Shown: piece after piece, positions 33,440 through 46,397 of the stretch
Numbering within the stretch: position 1 is the first letter of the stretch
Layout of the letters: every line of letters begins with the position of its first letter
Assembly (NCBI GenBank): GCA_047495785.1
Contig: JBLDXI010000001.1
Coordinates: forward strand, 2,294,001-2,358,000
Length of the DNA stretch: 64,000 nucleotides
Direction of reading: 5' to 3'
Source: Lepidodermella squamata
Lineage: Eukaryota > Gastrotricha
Position numbers and translations under genes: made by a program
Notes under the pieces: generated by a model
Told to the model about the DNA's origin: nothing
Database searches by the model: none
Seen by the model: only the letters and a program-made list of their open reading frames with translations

Positions 33440-34352
33440 CTAGCCAGACAAGCTTCTCCAAACCCATCCGTAGATATCCCCGAAAATATTACCTACGCCA
33501 TTGTAAGATGGCTGATTTGTATTAGGAAGTCGGGCAGAAAATCCGTTGTTCCTCGCAGCTTGGGCATTTCTCTTTTTCGCATCCTGCCTAATCATCTCGA
33601 GCTGCATGATTTTCTCCGCGGCATCAGGGCACGCTGCGGTAAATACTTGATCCAGACTTCCGTCCGCGGGCTTGAAGAGATTGTTAGTTGAGCTTTGAAG
33701 CGAATCAATTCCACTAGCCAGCCACTTCTTTTCCTTCGCCGCTGAGGTTTGGAATACGTTAACGTGAACGTACAAGTTTTCCAGGTCAGATCTAGCCGCT
33801 TCGATATTAGCCTTGATGTTATTGGGGTTCTTAGGGGTGGCGCCTGTGAAGATCCAGAATACATTCGTTTTGTTCCTATCTTCGCCAGTTTGCCGATCTT
33901 GAATCTGGTAAGAAATAAATAACAATGATGTTGACTTAAGGTAGTAGCTTTCTCACCATAGAAGCAGCTTGTGCAACTGCATTTTCGACGTTAGGACCAG
34001 ATCCTAGATCTTTCGAGGTCAACCTAAGCCCGTTAAACTTCCCATTCGCGACGTTCACCAGAGTATTGTCGGTCAAGTCCTGAATGACATCTGCAGCGTT
34101 GGCGAATTGAACAAGCCCGAGAAAAATCTCGCTGTTGCTATTCACAAATGTGTCGTTGTATTTCTTAAGGAGGCTTATGATATTTGGTTTCAGCGCCAAG
34201 TTGTAGGTTGACGGCGTGAAGTAGCCTTTGTCGACAAGCAGTACCAAATTAGACGCACATGGCGGAATGTCTTTGTTTTGCGCGGAGGCAATTGATATAA
34301 TCGTGCTTAGAGCTAGAAAATTCAGGGTAAACATCACGAAACCGGATAACAT
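33440..34352 (-). CDS. Secreted vWA-domain protein, copy 1
   Basis: Two exons, 33957-34352 and 33440-33904, 286 residues; the start is ATG 34352 because it opens a signal peptide (FTLNFLALSTIISIASAQ). A von Willebrand A-like fold is seen in NLVLLVDKGYFTP, FLGLVQFANAADVI and NVFWIFTGATPKN. The metal-binding MIDAS motif DxSxS is absent (VDKGYF), so metal-dependent ligand binding is unlikely. The C terminus is an Asn/Gly-rich linker ending in an aromatic amphipathic segment (DIYGWVWRSLSG). It is a tandem paralogue of the gene at 34810-35755. Confidence 0.78.
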
Positions 34353-34809
34353 CAACGGCTGATTATTGAAGTTGTATTTGAAGCTAGGTAGCAAATGCAG
34401 AAAGACTACGGCAACTACAGCCGATGTTCAGACAGTTCATTTATTACTCTGACACGATAGTAAGTTGTGCGCTCTGCTCACTCTTAATGCAAGGAGGAAG
34501 ATACAGGCTTGATGCGTTAACTCCAATTAAAACAGTCAGGTTTACTGTAAGTAGAACCGTGGGCCGGCGTCGAAGCATTCGCCTATTGCTACCTCCGGGA
34601 AAAGGTTCCAGCGTCCGGCTTCGAAATAATACAGAAAGATTATGCTTTATAAGGGTGTATCTTTATTTTCTCTATGGAGTAATCTACGGATCATGCCTAA
34701 AATATTATTGAAGTGAGGAATGGTAAGAGGCTTGGCAGTGCTTCACAATATCCTGATGTCAAACGGTGGTTGGTTAAAATAGTTCATGTTCAACAATATA
34801 AGCTTCGAA

Positions 34810-35755
34810 TCATTTTCCAAGACTTCGCGAAATCCAATCATTAACTTGGTTGAAAAAATTCCCGCTAAAAGGATTACTCGGAGCCGGGTTGTTCCAAACA
34901 TTATTGTTGTTATTTGCATTTTGTTGAACTACCGGGTTCGTTTGCTGGGGGCTGAATAGTCCCTTTCGCCTCGCCTCAGCCCGCTCTTGCTCTCGTTGCT
35001 CCTTCACCTCCAAAATCTTCGCAGCAGTGGCGGGACAAGCTGCGGTGAAAACTTTGTCAAGATTCCCGTCTGTGGTGACAAAGAAGTTGGTCGGGGAGCC
35101 TTGAGTTGAATCAACGCCAGCATCTTGCCATTTCTTCTCCTTATCAGCAGCAGAGTTGTAAATGCTGACATGAATGTATAAGTTGTCGTCAAGCTTCGTT
35201 TTCGCGTCGCTGACAGCCGACTTCACATCAGAAACCTTCTTGGGGGCAGCGCCAGTAAATATCCAGAAAACAGACTTTGCTTTGTTAGCTTCCGTAGAAT
35301 CGTCTTCGGTAGAGTTTACCACCTAAACATGCCGGAAAAGATAACTTGAAGTTTTTGCAGTAATCAGAAGAACTCACGAGTTCCGCAGCCTTTGCTATAG
35401 CTAACTGGGCATTTGAAGTCGAACCAACATCTTTAGATGTCAACTTGAGACGGCTGAACCTTCCATTCGTTACATTGGTCAGGCTCGCATTGCTTAGGTC
35501 TTGTATGACGTTGAACGTATCAGCGAACTGAACGAGGGCGACAGAGACATCGCTGTTCTTCGCCAGGAGAGTATCGTTGTATTTCTTCAGAAAACTGATG
35601 ATATTCGGCTTCACGTTCAGGTCGTATAAAGTTGGGGTGAAAAAGCTCCTGTCGACGACAAACACAATGTTTGCTTTGCAGGCCGGAACTTCATCATCTT
35701 TGCAGAGTGCCAAGGAAAAAATGACAGCTAACAAAGCAAGGGTTAGGATTTTCAT
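34810..35755 (-). CDS. Secreted vWA-domain protein, copy 2
   Basis: Two exons, 35378-35755 and 34810-35322, 296 residues, with the intron at the same place as in copy 1. Signal peptide MKILTLALLAVIFSLALC. The A-domain strands are ANIVFVVDRSFFTP and VALVQFADTFNVIQDL, then SVFWIFTGAAPKK. MIDAS is incomplete (DRSFF in place of DxSxS). An Asn-rich low-complexity stretch (QQNANNNNNVWNN) leads to FFNQVNDWISRSLGK, which matches the end of copy 1. Two helical segments with EKKW are shared by both copies. Confidence 0.8.
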
Positions 35756-36223
35756 TTTCTCGAGAGTTTAAAGTATTAAAGTTTTGTAAGGGCTATTGCA
35801 CTCGAGTGAACCTGTCGACGCCTTCTAATATTTTTACGACCAGGCAGGCTCTGGCGGCGCGAGATCGTGTCGACGTCGACATGATACGAGCTCACAATTG
35901 TCGACATGTATCGTTGGCGCAAATTAATCATTGAGTTTCCTCAAATTATTCCTCTGCGCGTAATGGCTAATATTGTATCATAAGGTACTAAGCTAATCTT
36001 GTTTTTTTCGACACTTTACGCGCTCTTCATAGCCACAACAATTGTAAGAATCACGACAGCTCGTGGAATGTTGCCAGAATCTTATACCAGAGATATGCAC
36101 ATCACGACTAGTTACGCATAACAATATCACAAATGAAAAAAGCAGTTTTTTGAAATGACCATTTTATTGCAGAGATGCCATCTGGTCATTTCGGGGTCTT
36201 CAGCATTACTGCTCCTATTAGTT

Positions 36224-38626
36224 TCACCATACGTAGCACTTTTTCTCTGGATTCATAGGAGATCCAAGGGGGCAATCGAAAGTTCTGGCGAATTCTTCCG
36301 AATTTACCAGCGGACCGTTGACCCTCACACGGGACGGAGAGTGTTCATCCGTAAAGATCGAAAGTCTCAAAATCTCTTTGGTGGACTTTGAACACCAAAC
36401 TTGCGCATAAGCAATAAAGAACAATTGGTCCGGGGTCGCGTCAACACCGACGAGTTGACGACTCATTCTGCTGCGAGCTGACCGCCTCTTAGAGGCCTGA
36501 AAGGCCTCAAATGCTGTTTTCAGTCCTCCGTTATCTGCGATGTTCTCGCCTAGGGTTTGCAGACCTCGGACCTTGACGTTGATAGGTTTCACCGTGAAGT
36601 TGCTGTATTGCTCAACGAGACAGGCTGTCAAGTTACCGAACTCGGCTTCTGTCTCGTATTGCCACCAATTCCTGAGACTACCGTCCTTGTCAAACTGCCG
36701 GCCTTGGTCATCGACGGAATGGACAATTTCATGAGCTTGAATAGTCGCGATTAGGAAGTAATTGTCAAGAAATTAAAGTTACCTGTGATGAACCCCGTGG
36801 AGCCATAATTTACTGCTAGCGGCATTCCATCACCAGCGAAGAAGAATGGTTCCGTCAAGATACCGGCCGGTATCGCAAATTTGTTATGAGTTGCCTCGTA
36901 ATATGCATTTATGGTGTGAGGTGTCATTTTCCATCTTTGCTGGTCCACTTTCATTCTCAAATCCTAAATAGGGCACTATCACTAGGGGCAGGATCTTAAT
37001 TTCAAGCAAGCCTTACTTTCAAATTTTGTTGCTGAAGGTAATGAAACATGGCAATAGAGTTGCTTGTGTAATCATCCGTAACATGGAGGTTGGCATACAT
37101 TTCCTCAACGTAGGACTCATTGAATAGCCAATCGGGGTATGCAACGTTGAAAGCCATGGCTTCAAGTTTTCCCAGAGCTGTGTCCTTATCACGATCGGTC
37201 ATCCACGTAGCTTGTTCGATGCGGCGACGGAAAGTCGGAATGATGTCGTTAACAATAGCTTCGGCCTGAAACCGAAGCTCAGAATGGCCAGCTTAATTTA
37301 ACAAAATTACCTACCTTCGATTTAATGGAAGGCTGGAAATGCTTTTCGATGAAAACTGCGCTCAGTGGAAATCCGATATCCGATCCAAAGTCATCCAGAC
37401 AATACTCCCATGACTCTGACTGGCCTTTCTTACCGCCAACAGTTTCTTCGAATTGATCGCTATAACTTCGAAAAACCCGGCCGAAATCAGGAGCGTACTC
37501 CGCAATCGTCAAAAGAACTATATAATTCTGTATAATTTTCTTACCCCTATCTGTCGAGGTGTACTCCTTCAAGAGTCGCGTTAAATTCGCCAGAAAAGCA
37601 TCCGCGTAAAGTATTACGGGCTCTTCTTCAACAATTGTGATATTCACCCTTTCAAACAACGAGCCATAAAATGACGTCCAATTCATGAAATCTGCGTGCT
37701 GATTCAGCCATGAAATGTTGACCATGTTATACAGTTGGAAAAAGTTTCGACGATCTTCCTTTGCCGTTTGAATTTCAGCGATTCTTTGTTCAAACTCGAT
37801 CACATCCAAAATTGGGCTCATTGTCCAATTCCCGGATTCAACGATTTCATTAGCATAGCTAGCTAACAGCCTCGCATAAGCTTTAAGGGTCGCATCCTTC
37901 GTGATAGAAACGTTGAGATAATGATCGCGGGAGCTATCGCCCAAACCCAGACCACCTTGATCTATTTGCAGCACATTGACGGTACCATTTTTATCGTCAG
38001 GTCCAACTGCAGTTGTGAATAGTCCGGCTTGAGAGTAGTGATTTCGCTTGTTCAGCAAGTCTTCGAGCGACCAATTACTGAAATTATGAGATTGAGTATC
38101 GTTATTCAGGTATAAACCGCCAAGTTCCTCGACCATTGTTCGCAGTTTAAGAATACCGTTCTGGTCTACCATCGAAGCATTCATGCAAGACGAGTAAATT
38201 TTTCGAATTTTCTGCCATGCAACTTTCGATGAATTAACGTAAGAATCATCCGATTCCAAGATGGCATGCAATTGTTTTTGGGTCATGGACTGTGCGCGCC
38301 TAAATGGCGACATGCTAGATTTGCCTGCCGGGATGTCTTCGACCATATCGAAATTTCCGCATGCGTATTCGTAGAAATCTTCACAAGGATCGGCTGATGA
38401 GTTCATCGTCAGCAGCATCCGTCCAGCTGCTATCACGCAGGCCGTCGTGTCACATGCTGGTGCCGTAGGAGGCTCTGTTATACAGATATCACGCGAATCA
38501 AAATTAAGCTACGGCTTATTACTGGAATCTCAAACCTTTTCTCAAGCCAGGGATGCGAAATTGACCATCAATGCTAACCAAACTGATAGTCAAGAGAAAC
38601 AAGGCCAGGCTTAACCGTAGATACAT
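36224..38626 (-). CDS. Neprilysin-like M13 metallopeptidase
   Basis: Five exons: 38536-38626, 37315-38474, 37017-37265, 36783-36963 and 36224-36735, phases closed, 730 residues. The short N terminus is a hydrophobic signal (LRLSLALFLLTISLVSIDG), so the protein is either secreted or a signal-anchored ectoenzyme cleaving small peptides. M13 marks: DPCEDFYEYACGNF early in the ectodomain, the zinc site HEIVH in AHEIVHSVDDQGR, the third ligand and catalytic Asp in LGENIADNGG, and the C-terminal KKCYVW, equivalent to the family CxxW. Nothing essential is missing, though the canonical HExxH is usually followed by F-D/G. The first exon ends soon after the signal. Confidence 0.92.
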
Positions 38627-39110
38627 TCTCGCTCTACTGTCTTTCTCCCAATTACTACCTCTAGAAACAAAAAATGCCGCGGGAGATAGCACAAGCCGTA
38701 TCGCGAGGGCGTTCAGTTTGAAACATTGTCCTGGTCGTTTACTCTGCAAATGGACCGTAGCAAATTACAATACCTTCAAATTAGCTAGTGCAAGCTTTTA
38801 AGGGCTCTAAGCTGATGGACTCTTTATTAACTCATCTGGGTAGTAACATTCTGAACATGATTCGATGAAAAATAATGAACTCGTAGTTGACTATCCTCCC
38901 GGCATTCAAATTATCTTCGTGAACAACAGTCAAACTTTATTTTAAAAGCCCTTTTTCAAGGAAAATCTATGGTATAACGTCTATCAACTGAAGTAATATT
39001 ATAAGCCAAAAGTCCAGCAATTCATATCAATCTGAATGTCATTTTTCGATGGGTTATAGCGTTATATGTATCTGCAATCTGCAATCCATTCGCATAGTTG
39101 GTAGTTGAAA

Positions 39111-41399
39111 TCAGCTGTACAGGGACAAAGTTGTGAACTATAAAGAAACGATGATAGCTAGAACTTGAAACCCATGATAACGAAAGGATTATGCTCACCT
39201 TTTCAACGTCAAAGCGCACAAATGTTTCATCAGCCTTGGCAACTTGGTCATTGAAACGTTCTGAGAAAAATACACGTGCAGGAAATCAAGAAATTCAATT
39301 GATTAACTGACCGAGCAGCGATGTCAGCCTTATCGCACAATTGACAAAATCGCTTAAGCTGATCTCGCCATTTCGATCAGTGTAACGAAGAACAGCCAAT
39401 TTTGCGACTGCATTGCTCAGTGATAGCCCGATATTAGCTAAAGCCCCTCGCAAATGAACCACGTCGATTGTCCCAGATCTATTGTAGTCGTACTGTTGGA
39501 AAACTGCGCGCCAATATTCGATGTCGCGATACAGTTCGATGAACTCGTCCAACGTCAGCCCGCCTGAGAAGTCCTTGTCTTTTCCAGCAATCACTGAGCG
39601 AGCTGTTTCGATGTGAAAGCCAGGGATAACGCTGGAGAAAGTATTTGCGAGCTCGAAAGCGTCGACTACACCATTATTGCTGCAAATCGCCCGGAAAGCA
39701 TCAAATGCTCTGATCTGAATTATTTCGGCGCTCTCAAGGTCGCCAATGAATTTGGCATTGTCTAGCAATGGCTTTCGGGCTATCACATGAGTTCTCTCGT
39801 CGACCTCACTATTATGAAATTGATAAAAATTGATATAATGACATAACAATATCATTACGTGGTTGTGCTTTCCTCTTCGGTGTAAACACGAAGCAGAAAT
39901 TCGCAGCTCAGCCCTGGGCTATCACAATGAGGAATGATTACATATTTTCCCAATGGCAGTTTGTAGCGCCCAGACACCTCACGCTGCCAAGCCGTACCAG
40001 AGCATTTAGCCACTGGTTTGTGCTTTTCGAAGAAGTCGCTGTCAAGTTGTTTGTGTCCGCCATAGTGCTCTGCAACCGCGTATATAACAAATCCCAAGGA
40101 TAGAAAGCTCGGTTCTTCATCGACAACCCTTCGCCGATGTTTCTGCATCAACCCGACCAGTACCGTGCACATTTGGTCGGGGTCATTCGAGTCAAAACGA
40201 TTCAGACAAATCCGGTACTGCGGATTAGTCGAGAAAGTACCATCGGAACTGGGATCCCCGCCGGCATTGAAGCCAGCCAGCCACTCGCCGTCAATCGAAG
40301 TTACGTGCCACCGCTTCGTGTGGAATTGATCTTCGATGAAATCCGTAGTAAGATGGCAGAATTCTATGTGAGTGAAGAAAGTGATGAAATCGTCGAAGGG
40401 AATCCAGAATTCGCCGTCTTTCGCAACAACAAGATTCATCTTCTTGCGGTCAGCTTCAGATACTGAATGCCACTCTTCGGAACTGTATGAATAATCGAAT
40501 AGAACTGAATGAATATCGAAAAGGGAAGCTTACTCATCAGAAAACGCTCCAGTCCACTCATCATCTCCATAAGGATTTCGAAGTCTGAGAAATGTTTGCG
40601 CTCCTTCCTTTGTCGCCACAGTCCTGATATTATTCAAGCTGTAAGCGTGGCCCGAAATCAGATTTTTTGTATCGCCAACACCTGGACTTAATCTCGCACA
40701 AGTCATCATGGAACCTCGCTCTTTAGCGCGTTGTATAATCCCAATGAAATCATCAGGGATTCCGCTATCTAAGCGAAATGTCTCACAGAAGCCTCCTGTT
40801 AAATCCGTCATGGATTCACTGCACCAGCCTCCATCAAGGTTGGAGTAAGCTCCGACAAGTTTCGCATACGCTTTCTCGATCAAAGCCGGCCAGAATTCGC
40901 AATTGGATGCCGATTTAAGCATAAAGAGTTTTCCGTCAGCCGTAGGCAATCGATCGTCGACAATAACCTCGAGCCACTTTCCAAATACCCAAAAATTGAA
41001 TCGGAAAGCGCCAAAATAGTTTGGTTTATCGAAGGTTTGATCAGGTGGTACGACATTGTGCATCAATTTATCGTTTAGCGTTAGGTTCGCAAGCGCGGCG
41101 AGAAACCAGCAGTCTCCGAGTTCACCCTGTACAACATCGAATCTGCTCGCACCCTCATTGATGAATTTCGGAGAATCAACGATTTCTGTCGGTCGTTTCC
41201 AGACGACGTTTTCCTTTTCCTCCCCAGTAATTCTAGCGTAAATGCTGCGAGCAGTAGCGGGGAAATCTTCATCTTCCCATAGTTTTCCCTGTTTGGAACA
41301 TTCTTCTTTGATTTCGTTGAAAGATGGCTTTATCGGGTCCGCATTGCTTGAATGAATGACGTTTGACGCAACGATGACAGGCTTGTGCGGGTTTGCCAT
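39111..41399 (-). CDS. Classical calpain cysteine protease
   Basis: Five exons: 40534-41399, 39859-40482, 39312-39808, 39199-39260 and a 27-base last exon 39111-39137 that supplies the C-terminal FTTLSLYS. 691 residues, the usual calpain size. The catalytic Cys is in GELGDCWFLAA, His in ISGHAYSLNN and Asn in LRNPYGDDEW. Domain III (C2-like) follows, with GRYKLPLGKYVIIPH. The penta-EF-hand C terminus has DKDFSGGLTLDEF and DYNRSGTIDVVHL loops. It is a calcium-activated cytosolic protease. Part of its first exon has been copied to 49483-49599, marking the edge of the segmental duplication. Confidence 0.93.
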
Positions 41400-42190
41400 T
41401 TTGCCTATTTCTTTAAAATGAAACCGTTAAAATTAAATAAATCGAATGACAGTGCGTAGATGCTTTGGCGAGCTTGATGCTTGTTTGAAGTGTGCTAGGT
41501 GTATTTATGGACCTTTATTGCTGAAATGGTTATTTGGAATGGTAATAATAAAATGATAAGCTCCGAGAAGGAATATGGTGCCAAACGGTAAAGTAATGTA
41601 TTCAGATTAACAATTAACAAGAACCGATAATGCGTTACTTTGGGAAAGCTTTTTGTAATAGAGAATGGGATTCGTCGCCGAAATACGCATCAGTTTTATA
41701 TGTGAAACAGCCATACCCCAGTTATAAAGGGTAAAAAGGGTATATTCAAAGCGCGCTCAATAGTTCATCATTCAATACGAAAGATTTTTTTGGGAAAAAG
41801 AACCGGTGTGCAATTCACTTTGAGATATTATTTTTGTGGTCATCTAAGATGCATGTGCCTATAGTACACGCCATGTGTGGTAGATAACGTTCTTCAGGGT
41901 TATTGTTGTGTACTTCGTATATCTAACACTGTGGCGGTGAATGAACAGTGAGCTATACCGCGGGCTGTTGGACTAACACGTGTAGGAATGCGAAGATTTA
42001 TATAGCTTTTGATCCCTTTTACCTGATTCCTCATTGCTATAAACACGCCCAGTAAGACAGCAGTATTTTATTCATCAAAGACAACCAAACATAATTATAC
42101 ATCATTAGAATTGTATAAGACATTAGGATAATCAGTCTTTAAGAGGATGAAGACGAAAAGTCAAAGAAATCAAACGGTCACAATTCTCAT
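41400..42190. other. Calpain 5' flank and TH-3 3' flank
   Basis: No gene. A TATA-like CATAAATAC on the minus strand is near 41497-41505, about 100 bp upstream of the calpain ATG. The stretch 42020-42110 is weakly similar to 49820-49900, part of the duplicated unit. Confidence 0.4.
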
Positions 42191-43589
42191 CTACAACGCA
42201 ACGCGAGTTAAATCTGGACGATCGCGCTTGTTGAAATGTTTCCTGACGTACAGGAGAAATTGCTGCTTCATATCTTCGATTGAGTCGCTGGCAAAGTAGA
42301 GGGGCTGGTAATCGGCGTCCTGGTACTTTTGAATCGCAACAGATTCCGCGTTGAATTCCCGAATTTCAGGCTTCCCCGAAAGTGAATGTTCCAACTCGCC
42401 GTATGCGGACAACAAGCCCGCTCCAAAGGCTCTGATTTCTCCGCCATTAGCTTCATCACGGCACAAGCCGAATTCGACCGTGAACCAATAGAGCTGAGGA
42501 ACGAAATTGGAATGAGTATGTCTGTTAAAAACTGCTATTAGAAATTACCGTAGACAGCTTTTCGATGTCCTCATCTGAAGCTCCAAGCGATGCAAGACCA
42601 ATTTCCTGCGAAAAATCGGCGAAATCTGGATCGGCTAACATTGGAACGTGGCCGAGAAGCTCATGAATACAATCCCTGGAAAATCTTAAGCATTAAGGTT
42701 GCGGCTTAAGGCTGTGACAAAATTACGGCTCAGGGCTATGATGCGGCGATGATGGGTGCCGAATGTATTGCGTGCACATGAAAACGCGAAACGCGAGGCT
42801 GTAAAGGAAATGTCGCGACGAAAGCAGGCCAGATACTGGTCGTAGCTGGAACCCGGTTTTGCTCTCCAAGTAGTTCGAAGCGTCCTCCAGTTGTGGCACA
42901 AAATCCGGCGAATATATGCCCCGTTCCTCCATTTGGGTGAAAATTCGCACGAATCCTGAGTAGACATGAGTCGCATGAAGACTTTTCAGTTTCTTGTAAA
43001 CCGAAGACCAAGTCGCTACTTCATCGACTGTGAACAACACTTTTGGAATTGGATTCCCCCTAGAAGTTCAGAAATATTAATTATTCAAAATTTATTTTTA
43101 TGTAGTTATTACATTTTATAGTCGTAGGCTATCTGGGCTATGGCATTTCTCCTCGCTCGGTATTCACTGTCGTAGAATCCCTATAATTGATGTTTAGAAA
43201 AATGCAGGATAAACAATTGAGAATAATACCGGATGGCCGGAATCAGCAGTTGGGTCGAATTTTGTGATGCATTCGAGGCATTGATCAAGCTCAGATACAT
43301 TTTTGGGATACCATTGAGATTGATTCAGCAAAGTGTCTTCGATCGGATGAAAGGTTATCGCGCCAATATGTTTCTTGAAGAGTTCCGCCGATTCTTCCTT
43401 GAAATTATCGCCTATCAGCTCAACTTCGAATAGCAATTCGTGCAGGCCATTGGCTCCGAGCTGCTTTCGAATTTCGATTTTGATGATTTCAGCAAAGTTG
43501 CTCCTTTGAAATATGTCGAATAGGCGCTCGATCTCCAATATCGGCTGCCCGACATTTTTCATGGCAAAAGCGTGATAAGCAGGTGGCAT
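42191..43589 (-). CDS. th: Tyrosine hydroxylase TH-3
   Basis: Five exons: 43230-43589, 43113-43180, 42727-43059, 42549-42675 and 42191-42493; 396 residues. The exon lengths of the catalytic part equal those of TH-1 exactly. Iron site [15 protein letters not shown], Glu in [11 protein letters not shown] and TH-specific Asp in YQDADYQ are all present, so it should be an active tyrosine 3-monooxygenase. The ACT-domain N terminus is more diverged from TH-1 and lacks the Ser-rich tail. The protein ends shortly after [17 protein letters not shown] lies at 43651-43658. It is nearly identical to TH-4, 7,782 bp away. Confidence 0.93.
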
Positions 43590-43650
43590 TTGAAGAATTT
43601 CAAGAAATCTGATATTGCTATTTCGATGAGTTAACTCACCATGCTGCGCT

Positions 43651-43658
43651 TATTTATA
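43651..43658 (-). promoter_or_regulatory. TATA box of TH-3
   Basis: The minus strand reads CCTATAAATAAGCGCAGC, 62 bp upstream of the ATG. The CTATAAATAAGCG core is shared with TH-4 and transporter A. Confidence 0.6.
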
Positions 43659-44211
43659 GGCTAAAGAGCGGCGTGATACTAGATTTTATCGCAGAAAGTA
43701 ATTACCGGGTGCATCATTCTCCTGTCTTTAACTACGCACGAAAGTCTGGCCGAAGGCGTCGCCGCGATGGGGTTGATGCCAGGATAGGATAAAAAACCCA
43801 GAAGACAAACACGTTGCGCGTCGTCATCAACGCAATTAATTAACGCTGCGATAATTCAGACGACAGAAAAAACATCAGGCGCTCACCTTAATAATATGAC
43901 ATTTTAAATACAATGAATGAATTGTTTGAATTTGACGACTCGAGGGGGAAGTAAAGGAAAATATTAAAATTTAGGAATACAAGCACATTTATTCCGCTGA
44001 CTATTGCAACGCTCAAAAATTCGAATCGCTGATTTCAGTGAAATCGCATAATTCTGTAACATGATGTAGGATTATTTGGTTTGTTCCAACACAACAGCAC
44101 TGCTTTTTCATCCGGTCGGTTTTAAACCTTCTGCTCAAAAATGAGACCTGCAATATTATTTATTTTTAATGAATATCGCAAGGATGCGTTACTTATATAT
44201 GCCATGGAATG

Positions 44212-45840
44212 TTAAACGAAGGCTAAGTTTTGGGAGGCTGTACTGGGATATTCTCCCTCCGGCAGTTTATCAACTGGAAGTTTCTTGCCAGCCATTTTCA
44301 GTTGAACGATTGGCTGACCGGGTGCATAACGTTCGGCTGGCGCTTTCAAACCGTCGAAGCCATCCTCAGTCTCCGGCATGAAGAAAATACAAAAGGTCAA
44401 CTCCAAAGCAGCAACAGCGGCGAAAGGAAGATAGGAATACTGGCTCATATTGGCTTGCATAACAGGGAAAATGAAACTGCTGATTAGGTTGCATGTCCAG
44501 TTAGTGAACATGGCAACACTCATGCCCATCAGCCTTGCGTCTTGCCCAAAAAGCTCAGCAGCGGCAAAGCATGAAATCGGTCCTGGTCCAGACGCCAGAG
44601 ATATGTGAAATATTGCGAATCCCAAAATACTGGCTTGGAAAATCTGGAAAGTATGAAAATGTTAGCAAAAATGTGTACAATTTTTTCACGGGCTAACGTT
44701 GAACGTTAAAAACATAACAAGTAGAACTTGAGCCAATGTTATTCCGATCAAGCTGGTGATCTTCCGCGGCCTTCTACCGACACGGGCGATAATTATTGCG
44801 TTTATAATATTCCCCATAAGATTTGCACACATAGTCAGGTTGACAGTGATGACCAGAGGCCACCATAGTGAACGACTCTTGAAAACATTCCTCACAGAGA
44901 CAGGTTCAATTTTCGCCTCGGCTAAGGATTCGTCCTTCAGTTCAGCCATTTCTGCTAGTATTTCTTTATCAGAAGTGCCTCGCAGTTTTCTCAGAGCTTC
45001 CATTGCTAGGTCTTCTTTTAAAAGATCGATAAGAGCTCGAGGACTTCGACGACAAACAGCAAGGCGATGAAGTCCAAGAAATAGACAACCCCCTCGAAAA
45101 CTTGAAATTATAATGAATAACTACTGGAAAAATCTTTAATCGCGTTCTTTGACTTACGGACTATGGAACAAATGTTGCCTCCTTTCCCTGGACGAAACTG
45201 AGGCCGAGTATATTTGAGACAAGTATACCGAAGCTGACGCCGATGTCGATGAGACTTCCGAGTAGCCCCCTCAATTTATTAGGCGCGTGTTCAATGACAA
45301 GAGACAATGCAATAAAGAGTGCGAAACCGGCTAGAATCCTACGGCCAATGTATAGCGGAACACGGCTTCCAGTCCAGAGTGTCACATGTCACAAACATGA
45401 TCAATGAGCCGATAAAACCAACAGCAGCTGCCGCAACCAAGGATTTATTCCTGTAGATATTATAACTCAATTTGGTAACGAAAAAGCTCTCAGGTAGCTT
45501 ACTTTCCAATTAATACTGAAATATTGACAGGAAACCACGTGGAAGCGCTGCCCAGTTGTCATTCAATTCCGTTGGTGAAAGTAATTGACCCTTACGAACA
45601 ATTGACTGGTTGACGTAGTTATTCGATACTTCCTAAGGAGCGTTAATTACTCATTACCCCACATGGAAAAAAGATAAAAATTGTAAATGCTTCATCAATT
45701 TAAAAATAGAGTTTACCTAAATTGTAGTCAAACAGAAAAGAGGATCCTAGGACCACCGTCACGTTGCAAAACACCAGGTAGAAGGTCCAGGATTTCCGAT
45801 CTTCGATAACTGAATCACTCATAATCTCAGCAGATTTCAT
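44212..45840 (-). pseudogene. Broken SLC2/GLUT-like transporter C
   Basis: All parts of the transporter D gene are recognisable in order, starting from ATG 45840, but with several lesions. The segment around 45480-45660 lacks about 36 bp of exon 2. Exon 3 has a small deletion inside GRTILG..GFAL, a short duplication (ACATGTCACA), and a frame change that ends it at KEATFVP. A one-base loss in the VVESPRAL region shifts the frame near 45040. Exon 5 lacks 36 codons covering TM7 and the QLTG motif, and IDRVGRR reads IARVGRR. The last exon (44212-44643) is still clean, which suggests recent decay. It lies upstream of TH-3 exactly as D lies upstream of TH-4. Confidence 0.88.
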
Positions 45841-45883
45841 AGCTTTCGACTTCAGAATATAGGCAATTTCATTTTTTTTACTT

Positions 45884-46165
45884 CAGGCGCCGAAATGTGG
45901 GCATGAATCTGCGCTTTCGGCGTCGCGAGATCGTCATCCCCAATTACGGCGAGGATGAATCCTGGTTGTACGTGACGGTTTACGGCACCTCACAAACGAT
46001 TTTTGGGCTGCAAGCGGGTGTTTTGGTAGACACGAGAAGCGTCAAGATAATCTAGGGTTAACTAGTTAGAAGATGTAGCTCATACATGTCAACTTGAACT
46101 CATGTTATAAAAAAGTAATTATACGATGCCTCGACGCTGCCGCGACTAGCACGAATTGATGAGAA
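45884..46165 (-). repeat. Transporter promoter module, copy 1
   Basis: About 280 bp directly upstream of transporter C. It starts with GGCGCCGAAATGTGGGC and ends with a TATA-like ATAAAAAAGTAATTATACGA followed by CTCGACGCTGCCGCGACTAG. The same module lies upstream of transporter D (53836-54125) and, without a full gene, at three other places. Confidence 0.7.
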
Positions 46166-46397
46166 CAATTATTTGTAGCCGCCAGTTTTCCAATTACTGA
46201 TGATTTGCTCATTACACTCATTTGAGACGACATTTTTTGGTGAGCAATTGTCCAGAGGTTAACGTATCAATTTTCATCGCAAAACATTTTTTCTCCTCAT
46301 AAACTTGGCTGATTTTTGTGTCTTTAAGGCAAGCCCATCTAGATGGCGTATGATGGAATATGGAGGGCTGAATGACAATTCCATGTGACGAGATATA

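Noticed and set aside
34424-34711. 95-residue plus-strand ORF between the vWA genes
   Set aside because: No family match or splice signals, and it overlaps only the promoter side of copy 1.
43609-43639. Possible 31-base 5' UTR intron upstream of TH-3
   Set aside because: GT and AG are present, but 31 bases is shorter than any other intron here and the UTR gives no frame to test it.
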